From positions 62,001 to 126,000 of the forward strand of contig NZ_BMMK01000009.1 of the NCBI RefSeq assembly GCF_014645795.1: a stretch of 64,000 bases of DNA, read 5' to 3'. This DNA comes from Longimycelium tulufanense (GTDB taxonomy: Bacteria > Actinomycetota > Actinomycetes > Mycobacteriales > Pseudonocardiaceae). Of the stretch, positions 50,226-58,748 are shown one piece after another (positions within the stretch are counted from its first letter, which is position 1; the number at the start of each line of letters is the position of its first letter). The notes under the pieces were generated by a model that ran no database searches, had not been told where the DNA came from, and saw only the letters and a list, made by a program, of their open reading frames with translations. The position numbers were made by a program, and so were the translations under genes.

Positions 50226-51095
50226 TCAGGTCTGCGGCAACGGATCGCGTCGGTCCATCTTTGGCGCGTCCACTGTGGTCGGTCGTAGTTGGCCATGCCT
50301 GGACTTCCATCCCGCGACGAGTACGAACGACACGCTGACCAAGAGTGCCCACGCGCCGAACTTCGACGGATGCACCAGGCGCCAGACCTCCAGCTGGTAC
50401 GGGTACCGCCAGGCGCCGAAGTACGTGGCGACGTTCTCGGCCACCCACAGGAAGAACCCGATCAGTACGAAGGACAGCGCCAGCGGCATCCGGTACCGGT
50501 GCCCTCCCACCGTGAAGTGCACGTGGGCGCCCCACGTCACCACGAGCAACGCCGCAGCGAGCAGCCAACGCAGGTCGGGCAGCCAGTGGTGGGTGATGAA
50601 GTTGGCGTAGATCCCGGCGGAGACCAGCCCGATGGCCAGCGGGCGGTAGTTGGAGACGCGCAGGTCGAACAACCGCCACCCCCAGCAGACGTAACTGCCG
50701 ACCGCGGCGTAGAGGAAGCCACTGTAGAGCGGGACGCCGCCAAGCTTGGTCAGCGCGGGCTCGGGGTAGGCCCACGAGCCCAGGTGCACCTTGACCAGCT
50801 CGAAGGCCAGCCCGATGAGATGGAACACGCCGATCACCGCGATCTCGCCGGTCGTTTCCAGTCCGGTGAGCCAGAACAGCAGGCTGACCAGCAGCCCGTA
50901 CAGCAGCAACGCGTCGTAACGCGGGATCGGCAGGTCGACCAGCGTGGAGGCGGCGAGGCCGGCGAACAACGTCACCGCGAACGCGCAACTCCGTGCCTCC
51001 AGCCACGCGAAACGTAGCAGCTGGAGGACACCGAACCGGACAGATCTCACAAGTGGGTGACGCTTGACGGCCGGCTTAGTTGCGTCGTCACGCAC
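50226..51095 (-). CDS. DUF817 integral membrane protein
   Basis: 289 residues from the GTG at 51095. Eight predicted membrane helices (for example FAVTLFAGLAASTLVDLPIP, YDALLLYGLLVSLLFWLTGL, FVLIGFFLWVAENVATYFGA). Characteristic DUF817 blocks: FELVKVHLGSWAYPEPALTK, PLYSGFLYAAVGSYVCWGWR, FITHHWLPDLRWLLAA. Function of the family is unknown. It lies 20 nt upstream of the Nudix gene on the same strand, probably with its own promoter. Confidence 0.88.
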   Translation of the reverse strand: MRDDATKPAVKRHPLVRSVRFGVLQLLRFAWLEARSCAFAVTLFAGLAASTLVDLPIPRYDALLLYGLLVSLLFWLTGLETTGEIAVIGVFHLIGLAFELVKVHLGSWAYPEPALTKLGGVPLYSGFLYAAVGSYVCWGWRLFDLRVSNYRPLAIGLVSAGIYANFITHHWLPDLRWLLAAALLVVTWGAHVHFTVGGHRYRMPLALSFVLIGFFLWVAENVATYFGAWRYPYQLEVWRLVHPSKFGAWALLVSVSFVLVAGWKSRHGQLRPTTVDAPKMDRRDPLPQT

Positions 51096-51514
51096 GATTG
51101 CGGTGAGACACCGGCCGCCCTGATCGGGGTGCGTGGTCGGGGAGATGGTCTGGCGGCCGATTTTCCTGGTCGCCGGCTCGGGATTCGTGGCGCGATCCGG
51201 CGCGTGGGAGAAACCGTTCGGAGTCATCGGGAAAGGGATGGCGGTGCCTCGCTGACGCGTGCGAGCGGGCGGCGTGTATATCGCGTGACAGCCGGCAGGC
51301 TCCGCCCAAACTGCCCGCCACCACAAGGAGTTCGCTTGCCTCCCGCCTGCGTGTGTCCCGCTGCCGGACCACTCCCTTGCCGGCATTGGAAAAAACGACC
51401 ACCGCTGATTCGTCCGCGCTTTGTCTGGACGTTTAGCATCCCCGCCCAACCGCCCGCGTATCCCGGTGAACAACGGCGAGGAAACAACAGCGACAACTGG
51501 GAGGAAACCGGAAC
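51096..51514. other. Divergent intergenic region
   Basis: Separates the divergent DUF817 and membrane-protein genes. No gene supported. A less GC-rich segment (about 51380-51440, GGAAAAAACGACCACC and TTTGTCTGGACGTTTAGCAT) may contain the promoter of the plus-strand gene. Confidence 0.4.
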
Positions 51515-52060
51515 ATGAGATCCGGATGGCTGGTGCTCCTGGTCGGCCTGGTGGCCGGCGCGGCGGGCACGATGGTCCTGGACATCACCGGCTACCTGGA
51601 CATGGTGGTCAGCGGGCGGGCGGCAAGCCAGACGCCGGCCGCCGTGGCCGACACCCTCGCCAGGGTCCTGGGCGTCGACCTCGGCGACCCCGCAGCCGTG
51701 CCCGGTCGTCGCGCCGCCGTGGGCGCACTGCTCGGCTACCTCACCGGACTGGCCGTGGGCGCCGGGTACGCGCTCGCCCGTCTCCGGGTCCGCCGTTTGT
51801 CACTTCTCCCGGCCACGTTGGCCGTGTTCGTGGTCGTGATGCTGGCAAGCAACGGCCCGATGGTCGTTTTCGGGCTGACGAACCAGATCGGGTGGGGCTG
51901 GCGGGACTGGATCTCCGACCTCATCCCGCACCTCGGCTACGCGGTGGTCACCGCCGTGGTGTTCGAGGTGCTGTACCGCGTTGTCCAGCAGCTGCCGGAG
52001 TGGGCGACAACAGCCGGCCACCACGACGAACCAGCCGCCACGAACAGCACGGGGGCATAG
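51515..52060 (+). CDS. Four-helix membrane protein of unknown function
   Basis: 181 residues, ATG at 51515 preceded by GAGGAAACCGGAAC. Hydrophobic segments at about 5-26 (WLVLLVGLVAGAAGTMVLDI), 68-88 (VGALLGYLTGLAVGAGYALA), 96-112 (LLPATLAVFVVVMLASNGPM) and 135-152 (LGYAVVTAVVFEVLYRVV). The TGYLDMVVSGRAAS and GLTNQIGWGWRDWISDLIPH loops look conserved-type but I cannot name the family. Monocistronic. Confidence 0.7.
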   Translation: MRSGWLVLLVGLVAGAAGTMVLDITGYLDMVVSGRAASQTPAAVADTLARVLGVDLGDPAAVPGRRAAVGALLGYLTGLAVGAGYALARLRVRRLSLLPATLAVFVVVMLASNGPMVVFGLTNQIGWGWRDWISDLIPHLGYAVVTAVVFEVLYRVVQQLPEWATTAGHHDEPAATNSTGA

Positions 52061-52215
52061 CGCGTCTACCAGCGCCGGTAGCTGGGAGCGGGCGCTGGCC
52101 CTGGACACGGCTTTGTACCCTTCGGCTACTGCCGGTCATCGGACGAGTGCGCTCGGCAGCCAGGGTCGATAGCATGGCCGACGATCTTGCCGGGTCCGGC
52201 GAAGGGCGTGACGCC

Positions 52216-52770
52216 ATGCCGCACATCGACCTCCCCACCGACTCACCGGGCATCATCGGCCTGTTCGAGTTCCGTCCGGAGACGGCACGGCCGCTCCTGG
52301 AACTCGGTGAGGCGTTGCTCCGTTCGGCGAAATCCCTCTCCCCGGGGGAGCGCGAACTCATTGGCGCCTTCGTGTCCGGGCACAACCAATGCCGTTGGTG
52401 TGCGCGGTCGCACTCGGCGAACGCCGCGGCCCAGCTGTCCGGTGGAATGTCGCTCGTCAACCAGGTCCACGCGGATCCGGAGTCGGCGCCCATCTCCGAC
52501 CGGCTCAAGGCGTTGCTGCGGATCGCGGAGTTGGTCCGGCAGGACGGTAAGGCCGTCACCGCGGAGGATGTCGCCGCCGCGCGCGCCGCCGGCGCGTCCG
52601 ACCTGGACATCCACGACACCGTGCTGATCGCCGCGATGTTCTCGCTGCTCAACCGCTATGTCGACGGGTTGGGGGCGACTGCACCGGATGAGCCCGAGTT
52701 CTACGAGCAGCTCGCCGGGCTGCTCACCGGGCGGGGCTACCTGGCCGTGCGGGAGCGGCTGCCGGCCTGA
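52216..52770 (+). CDS. AhpD-like alkylhydroperoxidase (carboxymuconolactone-decarboxylase family)
   Basis: 184 residues from the ATG at 52216 (AAGGG upstream); an in-frame ATG at 52174 is possible. Begins MPHIDLPTDSPGIIGLFEFR as in uncharacterised peroxidase-related proteins. AhpD-like active site: SPGERELIGAFVSGHNQCRW with C59, C62 and H66. A second helix bundle follows (ALLRIAELVRQDGKAVTAED). Members reduce peroxides or act as small thiol oxidoreductases. No partner reductase gene is adjacent. Confidence 0.88.
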   Translation: MPHIDLPTDSPGIIGLFEFRPETARPLLELGEALLRSAKSLSPGERELIGAFVSGHNQCRWCARSHSANAAAQLSGGMSLVNQVHADPESAPISDRLKALLRIAELVRQDGKAVTAEDVAAARAAGASDLDIHDTVLIAAMFSLLNRYVDGLGATAPDEPEFYEQLAGLLTGRGYLAVRERLPA

Positions 52771-52855
52771 CGGAGAACGCGCCACCAGGTGTGATCACAG
52801 CACCCTCGGGGACCCGGCTGAGGAGCGAAGCCGACCACGAATTGGAGTGAGCTTG

Positions 52856-53845
52856 ATGTCGCGGGGACATGCCGGCCGCCTGCTGGGGACGATCGCGGCA
52901 GCGGCCGTGATGCTGGCCGGCTGCGCCGACGGGGGTGATGGTCCGGCGGGCGGCACGGGTACCGGCCATCGGGACAAGCTCCCCGCGGGGCAACAGCGCG
53001 GGCAGGACCCGGTGCAGACCTCCGAGGACGACTGGAAGGGCGTGGCGGAGGCGTTGGGCCGCGCCGGGAAGATGTCCGGTGACACCGTCTACCGAGTTGG
53101 CTTTCCCCGGAGCGACCTGAACCTGGTGTCAAGAGGGATGCCGATCAAGGCTGGGTTCGCGCTGGGTTCCTACGCGGTCTTCGCCCGCTATCCGGACGGC
53201 AAGAACATCGCCATGGGCGACCTGGTGGTGACCGAGGAGGAGCTGCCGAAGGTCACCGACGCCCTCCAGGCCAGGGGGATCGCGCAGACCGCGGTGCACA
53301 AGCATCTGCTGGCCCACGAGCCCGACGTGTGGTGGACGCACTTCCACGCGGAGGACAACGACGCGGCGAAGGTCGCGAAGGGGCTCCGGGAGGCGTTGGA
53401 CGCCACGGCCACCCCACCGCCCGGCGATCCCGCGCCGGACGAGCCGATCGACCTGGACACCAAGGCGATCGACGAGGCCATGGGCACGCAGGGCAGGAAC
53501 GACGGCGGCATCTACAAGTTCTCCTTCCGCCGCAAGGAGACGATCACCGCACACGACAAGGTCCTCCCGCCGGGGATGGGGGTCACCACCGCGATCAACT
53601 TCCAGCCCACCGGTGGGGGTAGGGCCGCGGTCAACGGGGACTTCGCGATGACCGCCAAGGAGGTGCAGGACGTCATCCAGGCGCTGCGCTCCGGCGGGAT
53701 CGAGGTGGTGGAGCTGCACAACCACTCGCTGAGCGACGAGCCGCGGCTGTTCTACATGCACTTCTGGGCCAGCGACGATGCTGCGGCGCTCGCCCGGACG
53801 CTGAGGCAGGCCGTGGACAAGCAGGACGTCGAGCCCACCGGATAA
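52856..53845 (+). CDS. Lipoprotein with two DUF1259 domains
   Basis: 329 residues, ATG at 52856 (GGAGTGA upstream). Lipoprotein signal: RLLGTIAAAAVMLAGC, lipidated Cys near 23. Two tandem DUF1259 units (about 55-175 and 195-325), each with DTVYRVGFPRSD / GGIYKFSFRRKE, then MGDLVVTEEELPKVTDALQA / VNGDFAMTAKEVQDVIQALR and a histidine-rich end HKHLLAHEPDVWWTHFHAED / HNHSLSDEPRLFYMHFWASD. This matches LppY/LpqO-like surface lipoproteins of mycobacteria and relatives. Function unknown; the paired His motifs hint at metal or carbohydrate binding. Confidence 0.9.
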   Translation: MSRGHAGRLLGTIAAAAVMLAGCADGGDGPAGGTGTGHRDKLPAGQQRGQDPVQTSEDDWKGVAEALGRAGKMSGDTVYRVGFPRSDLNLVSRGMPIKAGFALGSYAVFARYPDGKNIAMGDLVVTEEELPKVTDALQARGIAQTAVHKHLLAHEPDVWWTHFHAEDNDAAKVAKGLREALDATATPPPGDPAPDEPIDLDTKAIDEAMGTQGRNDGGIYKFSFRRKETITAHDKVLPPGMGVTTAINFQPTGGGRAAVNGDFAMTAKEVQDVIQALRSGGIEVVELHNHSLSDEPRLFYMHFWASDDAAALARTLRQAVDKQDVEPTG

Positions 53846-54596
53846 CCGGTCCGGCGCACGGTTGGGGGGAGTGCCGACCACGCTGGCGGCGGAGACGTCA
53901 GCCGGCCGGCCTGGTACGACAACGCGCTGGCCCGACCAGCGGAAGGACACAGCTTTACCCGGACACCTCGGGGGCCAGCGCTGGCTCGCGTTGTCGGCAC
54001 GGCACAGCGCCCTCCGGCCCAGCGCCACATCACCGGCCCGCTCGGCGGGAAGGCGCGGCTCTGGAATGGCCGACGGATCCGGCATCAAGGGTCATCACCA
54101 CACTTTGTTGCATATTGAAATTGCATGCCGCAACGAACTTCCGAGGCTCGATGGGGCCTTCATCGAGCGGGAACCTCTTGAGACCTGCCCTCTGCCCGCA
54201 CTCGCACAGCGCTTCGGCCTTCCGGGGCCATGGTGGCCGCGCGTGGTCGGTTCCCTTCCCCGTCGCGCCCCTCGCCACGGAAACATCGTCCCGCCCGACG
54301 CGCTCCACCAAACCGAAATTCAGCCGCCCTCTTTTCGTCGATATATCGACCCCTTTTCTCCGTCGATATGTCGACATTCACGAGTCACACACGAGGAAGG
54401 TCGCAGACGCAGCAGATCGACACACCTCACTGATCCGCCGAACCACTCCCACCCGGTTCCGGAAAGACCTTGTCACGAGTTCCGGATACCGGTCACCCCG
54501 CCGGCCGGAGATCGCCTGCACCCACGATTCGCGCGCCGCACACGCAGGAGCGCCGGACCCAGGGCCCGGCGCTCCCGTTCGACTGTCCCGGAGTTG
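53846..54596. other. Gene-free region with operator-like palindromes
   Basis: About 750 nt without a convincing gene. A minus-strand frame starting inside the palindromes at 54377 has no homology, signal or ribosome site. The palindromes at 54337-54375 are described separately. Confidence 0.45.
54337..54375. promoter_or_regulatory. Two phased GTCGATATATCGAC-type palindromes
   Basis: GTCGATATATCGAC (54337-54350) is a perfect 14-nt palindrome; GTCGATATGTCGAC (54362-54375) differs at one position. Centres are 25 bp apart and both are preceded by a CTTTTC run. Such paired sites usually bind a dimeric regulator twice. No clear start codon lies just downstream on either strand, so the regulated transcript is unknown. 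Confidence 0.55.
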
Positions 54597-55007
54597 TCAG
54601 AAGTTCTGGATGGCGATAGTGGTCACGCCCCCGGTGCCGGAGTGGCACGGCTTGGTCGGCTTGTCACACGGCTTGTGGTACGAGCTGCTACAGCTCGAGT
54701 AGCTGCAGGGGCTGTAGTCGTAACCACAGGTTCCGCCACAGTAGTCGTAGCCGGAAGTGCAGCTACCGCCGCAGTAGCCGGAGCCGGAGCCACAGTAACC
54801 GCCGCAGTGCCCACCGAACCCATAGCCAATGCCGCTCACGTTGATTGGGGTCTGGATCTGGTTGAAGGACGCGATGTTGATCGCGCCGTTGAGGTCGTTG
54901 TCCTCGTAGTGGCAGTAGCCGGCGCCGCAGCTGGCCCAGGCTGTGCCACCCATCAACAGCACCGCCGCGAACGAGGCGGTAATGACACCGGCGATCTTCC
55001 TCAGCAT
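54597..55007 (-). CDS. Small secreted protein rich in Cys, Gly, Tyr and Ser
   Basis: 136 residues from the ATG at 55007 (AAGGGGAG upstream). Signal peptide MLRKIAGVITASFAAVLLMG, cleavage near AWA-SC. The mature 111 residues contain 12 cysteines, in pairs such as CGAGYC, CGGYC, CGGSC and CGGTC, separated by Gly/Ser/Tyr. A hydrophobic Asn/Ile-rich stretch precedes them (NGAINIASFNQIQTPINVSG) and the end is TTIAIQNF. The hydrophobic part is reminiscent of chaplin-type surface proteins, but the Cys-array is not. Probably a disulfide-linked extracellular structural protein. I recognise no family. Confidence 0.8.
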   Translation of the reverse strand: MLRKIAGVITASFAAVLLMGGTAWASCGAGYCHYEDNDLNGAINIASFNQIQTPINVSGIGYGFGGHCGGYCGSGSGYCGGSCTSGYDYCGGTCGYDYSPCSYSSCSSSYHKPCDKPTKPCHSGTGGVTTIAIQNF

Positions 55008-55921
55008 GTCGCTCCCCTTGGTTCTGATCGCGTTACGTGATCTTGACAATGGGTCGGCGACCGACAGGGCCCACAATGTCGGCACGGCACACAGGAACCG
55101 CCGCAGGCCGCTATTGAACCGAGCGAGACCGGCCCACGAACTCCCATTGTCGACCGCCCCGGAAGTCGCGCCACCCCCAAACGCGAGTCCTACCGATATG
55201 TGTTATCCATATTGATCGACTCATGAATTATTACCATAACGTTACGATCTATATCCCCTGCCCGGGGGATCCACCACCTGCTGGACCTCTCGACCGTCCC
55301 GGACCCCCGCCACGGTTCCACTCCCAGCCGGACCGCACGCACCACCGGCGCTCCCACCTGGAAGCAGGGTGGGGTCTGTGCACGAGCAGTCACAGCCACG
55401 ACCCCGCCGAGGACGCCAGAACCCTGCTGACGGGTGACGCGGCGCGCGGCGTCGACGCAGCCCAAGCGAACGTGGACGTCGGAGAGACGAAGGCACCAGG
55501 GCCCCCGCACGCTGCCCTCTGTCGCGCCGAACGTGAGCGGGTAGTGCGAGGGAAGCACGCACCACCTGTCACCTGAGTTCGGTGTCGTCAACCGCATACC
55601 CCCACTAAGGCGTGACGTTGCGCGGACCAAGTGTCACCTAGCCGACACTTCGCTCTTCCCCTTGCCGTCAGGCGGATTCCTTGTTCACCACGTGCTGAGA
55701 AGGAGGTCCGCTCAACTATCGGGGCCGGCGAGGGCCAGCCGATCGCGACCCCACATCGTCGGCCGCCGACACGTCGCTTCATGCCGCGGAACCAGCGTGG
55801 GTCCGTGGCAGGGCGACAACGTGCCGTCCGCCCGGGCGGACACGCGTAACCGGGCCCGAAAGCGGGACCCGTGGGCCACGCCTCCATCGGTCGGAGGCTC
55901 GAGGAAGAGCGAGATTCTGTC
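55008..55921. other. Gene-free region with AT-rich island
   Basis: No gene supported over about 900 nt. The segment 55195-55255 is strikingly AT-rich for this genome (ATATGTGTTATCCATATTGA, TGAATTATTACCATAACG, TTACGATCTATATC), contains the palindrome TAACGTTA and shares CGATATGT with the palindromes at 54362. It may be the promoter/operator region of the Cys-rich gene or foreign DNA. Confidence 0.45.
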
Positions 55922-57467
55922 ATGACCAACGATCTCTTGTCGTTGTCGACGGAGGAGTTCATCGGCAACATCGAGGCGGTCGCGAGATCGCGGTTCGACT
56001 GCGGGATCTACCCGCAGCAGAACCTTCCGGCGCAGGACTGGGCGATCCTGGTGAAGGCCGGTGTGCTGTTGCCCGCGCTGCCCAAGGAGTTCGGGGGACG
56101 CGACAGTCACGTCGACATATGCCGGGTCGTCGAGTGCCTCGCCGAGTGGAACCTACCCCTCGGCATGTACACCAAGACCATCACCGCGGTCGCGCTGCGG
56201 CCCGTCGTGCTGTGGGCCGGTGCGGAGGCGAAGCGGGAAATGCTGCCGTCCTTCGCTTCCGGGGAGCCGATGATCTGTGGCTTCGCCACGACGGAGCCGG
56301 GCTGCGGTTCCGCCATGTCCAGCATGCGGACGACCTATGAGGAGGTCGAGGGGTTACCGGATCCGTGACAGGAAACACCGGCAGGGCTTCAGCTCCACCG
56401 CGCACTGGTGGTTGGTGAGCGCGAAGAACGACGACAATGGCAGGAAGTACGGCTACTTCATCCTGAAGCAGAGCGAGGGTTTCCGGGCCGTCGAGACCTA
56501 CCACCCGTTCGGAATGAAGGTTCTCGACTACGGGCTCAACGAGATCGACGCCTTCGTACCGAAGCATCGCAGGATCGAGACCGAGAACAGGAACCTCGGT
56601 GCGATGGTGGAGATGCTCATGCCGCCACGTGCCATGATGGCGGCGCTGGGTTTCGGCTTCCTGCGGAGGATCAACCGCGAGGCGCACGCTTACGCGAATA
56701 CCCGCCAGATCGGGCCGGCGCCTCTCGCCTCGATCCGTTTCGTCAGGTACCGGCTCAAGGCGATCGAGACCTCGTGCACGATCTGCGAAGCGCTCGACCA
56801 CCACCTCCGCACACGGCTGAACGTGAAGGCCGACATGAGGGAGTTCTTCCCCGCCGTGCAGGCGCTGAAAACGGTTGCCACGGAACGAATGTTGGGCTCT
56901 GCGCATCACTACCAGCAGTTGGTGGGCGGCGAGGGGTACCGCTGCGGTTCGCCCACGAACATCGCGGCACAGGCGTTCCTGGACACGCGGGTCTTCACCA
57001 TCTTCGACGGCACCAACGACCTGCTCAGCCAGCAGCTCAGCGAGTACTGCCTGGCCAGGCGCGCGGGCAGGTCGCTGAGCAGCTTCCTCGCGAGCTACCC
57101 GCTCACCGCACCCGCGATCACGGCGTACCACCTGGACCTGAGTTTCCTCGACCAGGAACTCGAGCAGGAGCATCTCGTCCTCGGTGGACGTGCCATCGCA
57201 TATGTGATCGCGATCTCTCAGGTGATGAGGTGGGCCAAGGAAGTACAGGGGGACGCCCCGGCCAGGGCCCGGGCGGCGATCGAGTTCCTGAAGGTCGACA
57301 TCAACGGCATCGCAGGGGAGTTCGGCCTTCTCGCCAAGGGCGTCCTCGTCGAGGGTGAGACTGCGGGGTCGGTCAGCGGGGTGCTCTCCCGCTCGATCCC
57401 GGTTCCCACCAACCCCTCGCCTGACGAGGTCATCACGACGGGTGGACAGGCTCCGGTCGCCAGGTAG
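55922..57467 (+). pseudogene. Acyl-CoA dehydrogenase interrupted by a frameshift
   Basis: From the ATG at 55922 an acyl-CoA-dehydrogenase-like protein begins (PQQNLPAQDWAILVKAGVLL, PALPKEFGGRDSH, ICGFATTEPGCGSAMSSMRT, TYEEVEG) and stops at 56368. The continuation (GYRIRDRKHRQGFSSTAHWW, LVSAKND, then RLKAIETSCTICEALDHHL, GGEGYRC, FTIFDGTNDLLSQQLSEY) is in another frame up to 57467. Removing one G from the GGGG run at 56350-56353 restores one product of about 515 residues. The flavin and C-terminal domains are otherwise intact, so the mutation is recent, a base-call error, or phase-variable. The substrate is unknown. Confidence 0.8.
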
Positions 57468-57778
57468 TACTGCGCACACCGGATGATCTCGGATCGTCCG
57501 CTATCTGATGTTCGCGGAAGGCAGTGAGGGGTCGCTGGGTTCTCAGCTCCCAGGGCAACCCCGGGGGACGACGGCTGCGCTGCTCGTCCTGGCTCGATCA
57601 GCCGGTTGAGGCGCAGGCGTCGGGCATGCCGAGGTAATGACCTTACTGAGGAAAGCGGGTCGCACATCGCCGCTGGTTGGGTCCAGGCCGTGCTCCGTGG
57701 CCGTTGATCTTGGGCAAGTGTTGGGCACAGCCATCCGACAGTAACCGGGTCAGCCGGACGCCACCGGACGGGACGAAG
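57468..57778. other. Short gene-free spacer
   Basis: About 310 nt between the dehydrogenase remnant and the tRNA-Tyr terminator. I see no gene, RNA or clear repeat. Confidence 0.45.
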
Positions 57779-57818
57779 ATCGCCCCCGTGACCTGTTCAC
57801 GCTGGTCACGGGGGCGAT
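57779..57818. terminator. tRNA-Tyr terminator (bidirectional)
   Basis: ATCGCCCCCGTGACC (57779-57793) pairs exactly with 57804-57818, a 15-bp stem with a 10-nt loop. It begins 10 nt after the tRNA-Tyr 3' end on the minus strand; on the plus strand TTTCG follows the stem. Confidence 0.85.
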
Positions 57819-57828
57819 TTCGCTGGGG

Positions 57829-57911
57829 TGGCAGGTGTTGGATTCGAACCAACGTAGGCGTGAGCCGACGGATTTACAGTCCGCTCCCTTTGGCCGCTCG
57901 GGCAACCTGCC
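57829..57911 (-). tRNA. tRNA-Tyr (GTA anticodon)
   Basis: 83 nt class II tRNA: acceptor GGCAGGT/ACCTGCC, D-region TGCCCGAGCGGCCAAAGGGA, anticodon arm CGGACTGTAAATCCG, extended variable arm (TCGGCTCACGCCTACG), T-arm GTTGGTTCGAATCCAAC, discriminator A; CCA not encoded. Confidence 0.97.
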
Positions 57912-58022
57912 ATTGCCGCCCTCTCCCGGGCCGCGCAGAGAAGGATACATACCTCCTGCCAACGGGTTCCAACCGGGTCCGGGTAGCGTGGCGTCCCGGA
58001 CCCGAGACGAAAGGTGTGCACG

Positions 58023-58514
58023 TTGGCAGACCCGTCGTTCGACGTGGTGAGCAAGGTCGACCACCAGGAGGTCGACAACGCGCTCAACCAGGCGGCCAAG
58101 GAGCTGTCCACCCGCTTCGACTTCCGCGGCACCGGCGCCCAGATCTCCTGGGCCGGCGACGAGGCCGTCACCATCCAGGCCGAGACCGAGGAGCGGTGCC
58201 GGGCGGCCGTCGAGGTGTTCAAGGAGAAGCTGGTCAAGCGGGGCGTGTCGCTGAAGGCGTTCGACGTCGGAGACCCGACACCCGCCGGCAAGGTGCACAA
58301 GGTCACCGGGAAGATCGTGCAGGGTATCTCCGCGGACAAGGCGAAGCAGATCGCCAAGGCCATCCGCGACGAGGGCCCCAAGGGGGTTCAGGCGCAGATC
58401 CAGGCTGACCAGCTCCGTGTCTCCGGCAAGAAGAAGGATCACCTGCAGGACGTGATCGCGCTGCTGAAGAACAAGGACTTCGGCATCGCGCTGCAGTTCA
58501 CCAACTACCGCTGA
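58023..58514 (+). CDS. yajQ: YajQ-family nucleotide-binding protein
   Basis: 163 residues from the TTG at 58023 (AAAGGTG 7 nt upstream); the GTG three codons earlier is less likely. YajQ (UPF0234) pattern: [65 protein letters not shown]-type block [36 protein letters not shown] and LQFTNYR at the end. Two ferredoxin-like halves. Members bind nucleotides, and some bind c-di-GMP; the GGDEF-EAL protein in this window is a possible functional neighbour, but that is inference. Confidence 0.95.
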   Translation: MADPSFDVVSKVDHQEVDNALNQAAKELSTRFDFRGTGAQISWAGDEAVTIQAETEERCRAAVEVFKEKLVKRGVSLKAFDVGDPTPAGKVHKVTGKIVQGISADKAKQIAKAIRDEGPKGVQAQIQADQLRVSGKKKDHLQDVIALLKNKDFGIALQFTNYR

Positions 58515-58520
58515 GTACCG

Positions 58521-58735
58521 CGAAGGCCACGCGCGAGTGAGCATCGCCCTAACAAGGTGCGGAGCGAGCACGTGGCCGAGCAATCCAGCCACAGCGAAGG
58601 CCACGCGCGAGTGAGCATCGCCCTAACAAGGTGCGGAGCGAGCACGTGGCCGAGCAATCCAGCCACAGCGAAGGCCACGCGCGAGTGAGCATCGCCGTGA
58701 CAAGGTGCGGAGCGAGCACATGGCCGAGCACTTGA
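58521..58735 (+). repeat. 74-bp tandem repeat array upstream of rfbA
   Basis: Three units start at 58521, 58595 and 58669, an exact 74-bp period. Units 1 and 2 are essentially identical; unit 3 has several substitutions and ends early at CCGAGCAC. Each unit contains GGCCACG...CGTGGCC inverted ends and the core GGTGCGGAGCGAG + CACGTGG + CCGAGCAA. The last core ends 17 nt before the rfbA ATG and leads into the ribosome site ACGGAGG. The unit length is not a multiple of three. The same core occurs singly before other genes in the window. Confidence 0.9.
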
Positions 58736-58748
58736 ACGGAGGTCGACG

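Noticed and set aside
54030..54377. 115-codon minus-strand frame beginning in the palindromes
   Set aside because: No ribosome site, no recognisable fold, start lies inside the operator-like repeats.
55190..55630. Open frames on both strands in the AT-rich/GC transition
   Set aside because: No homology or start signals, and they overlap each other; treated as non-coding.
58521..58735. CRISPR array
   Set aside because: The units are contiguous 74-bp tandem copies with no unique spacers and no cas genes.
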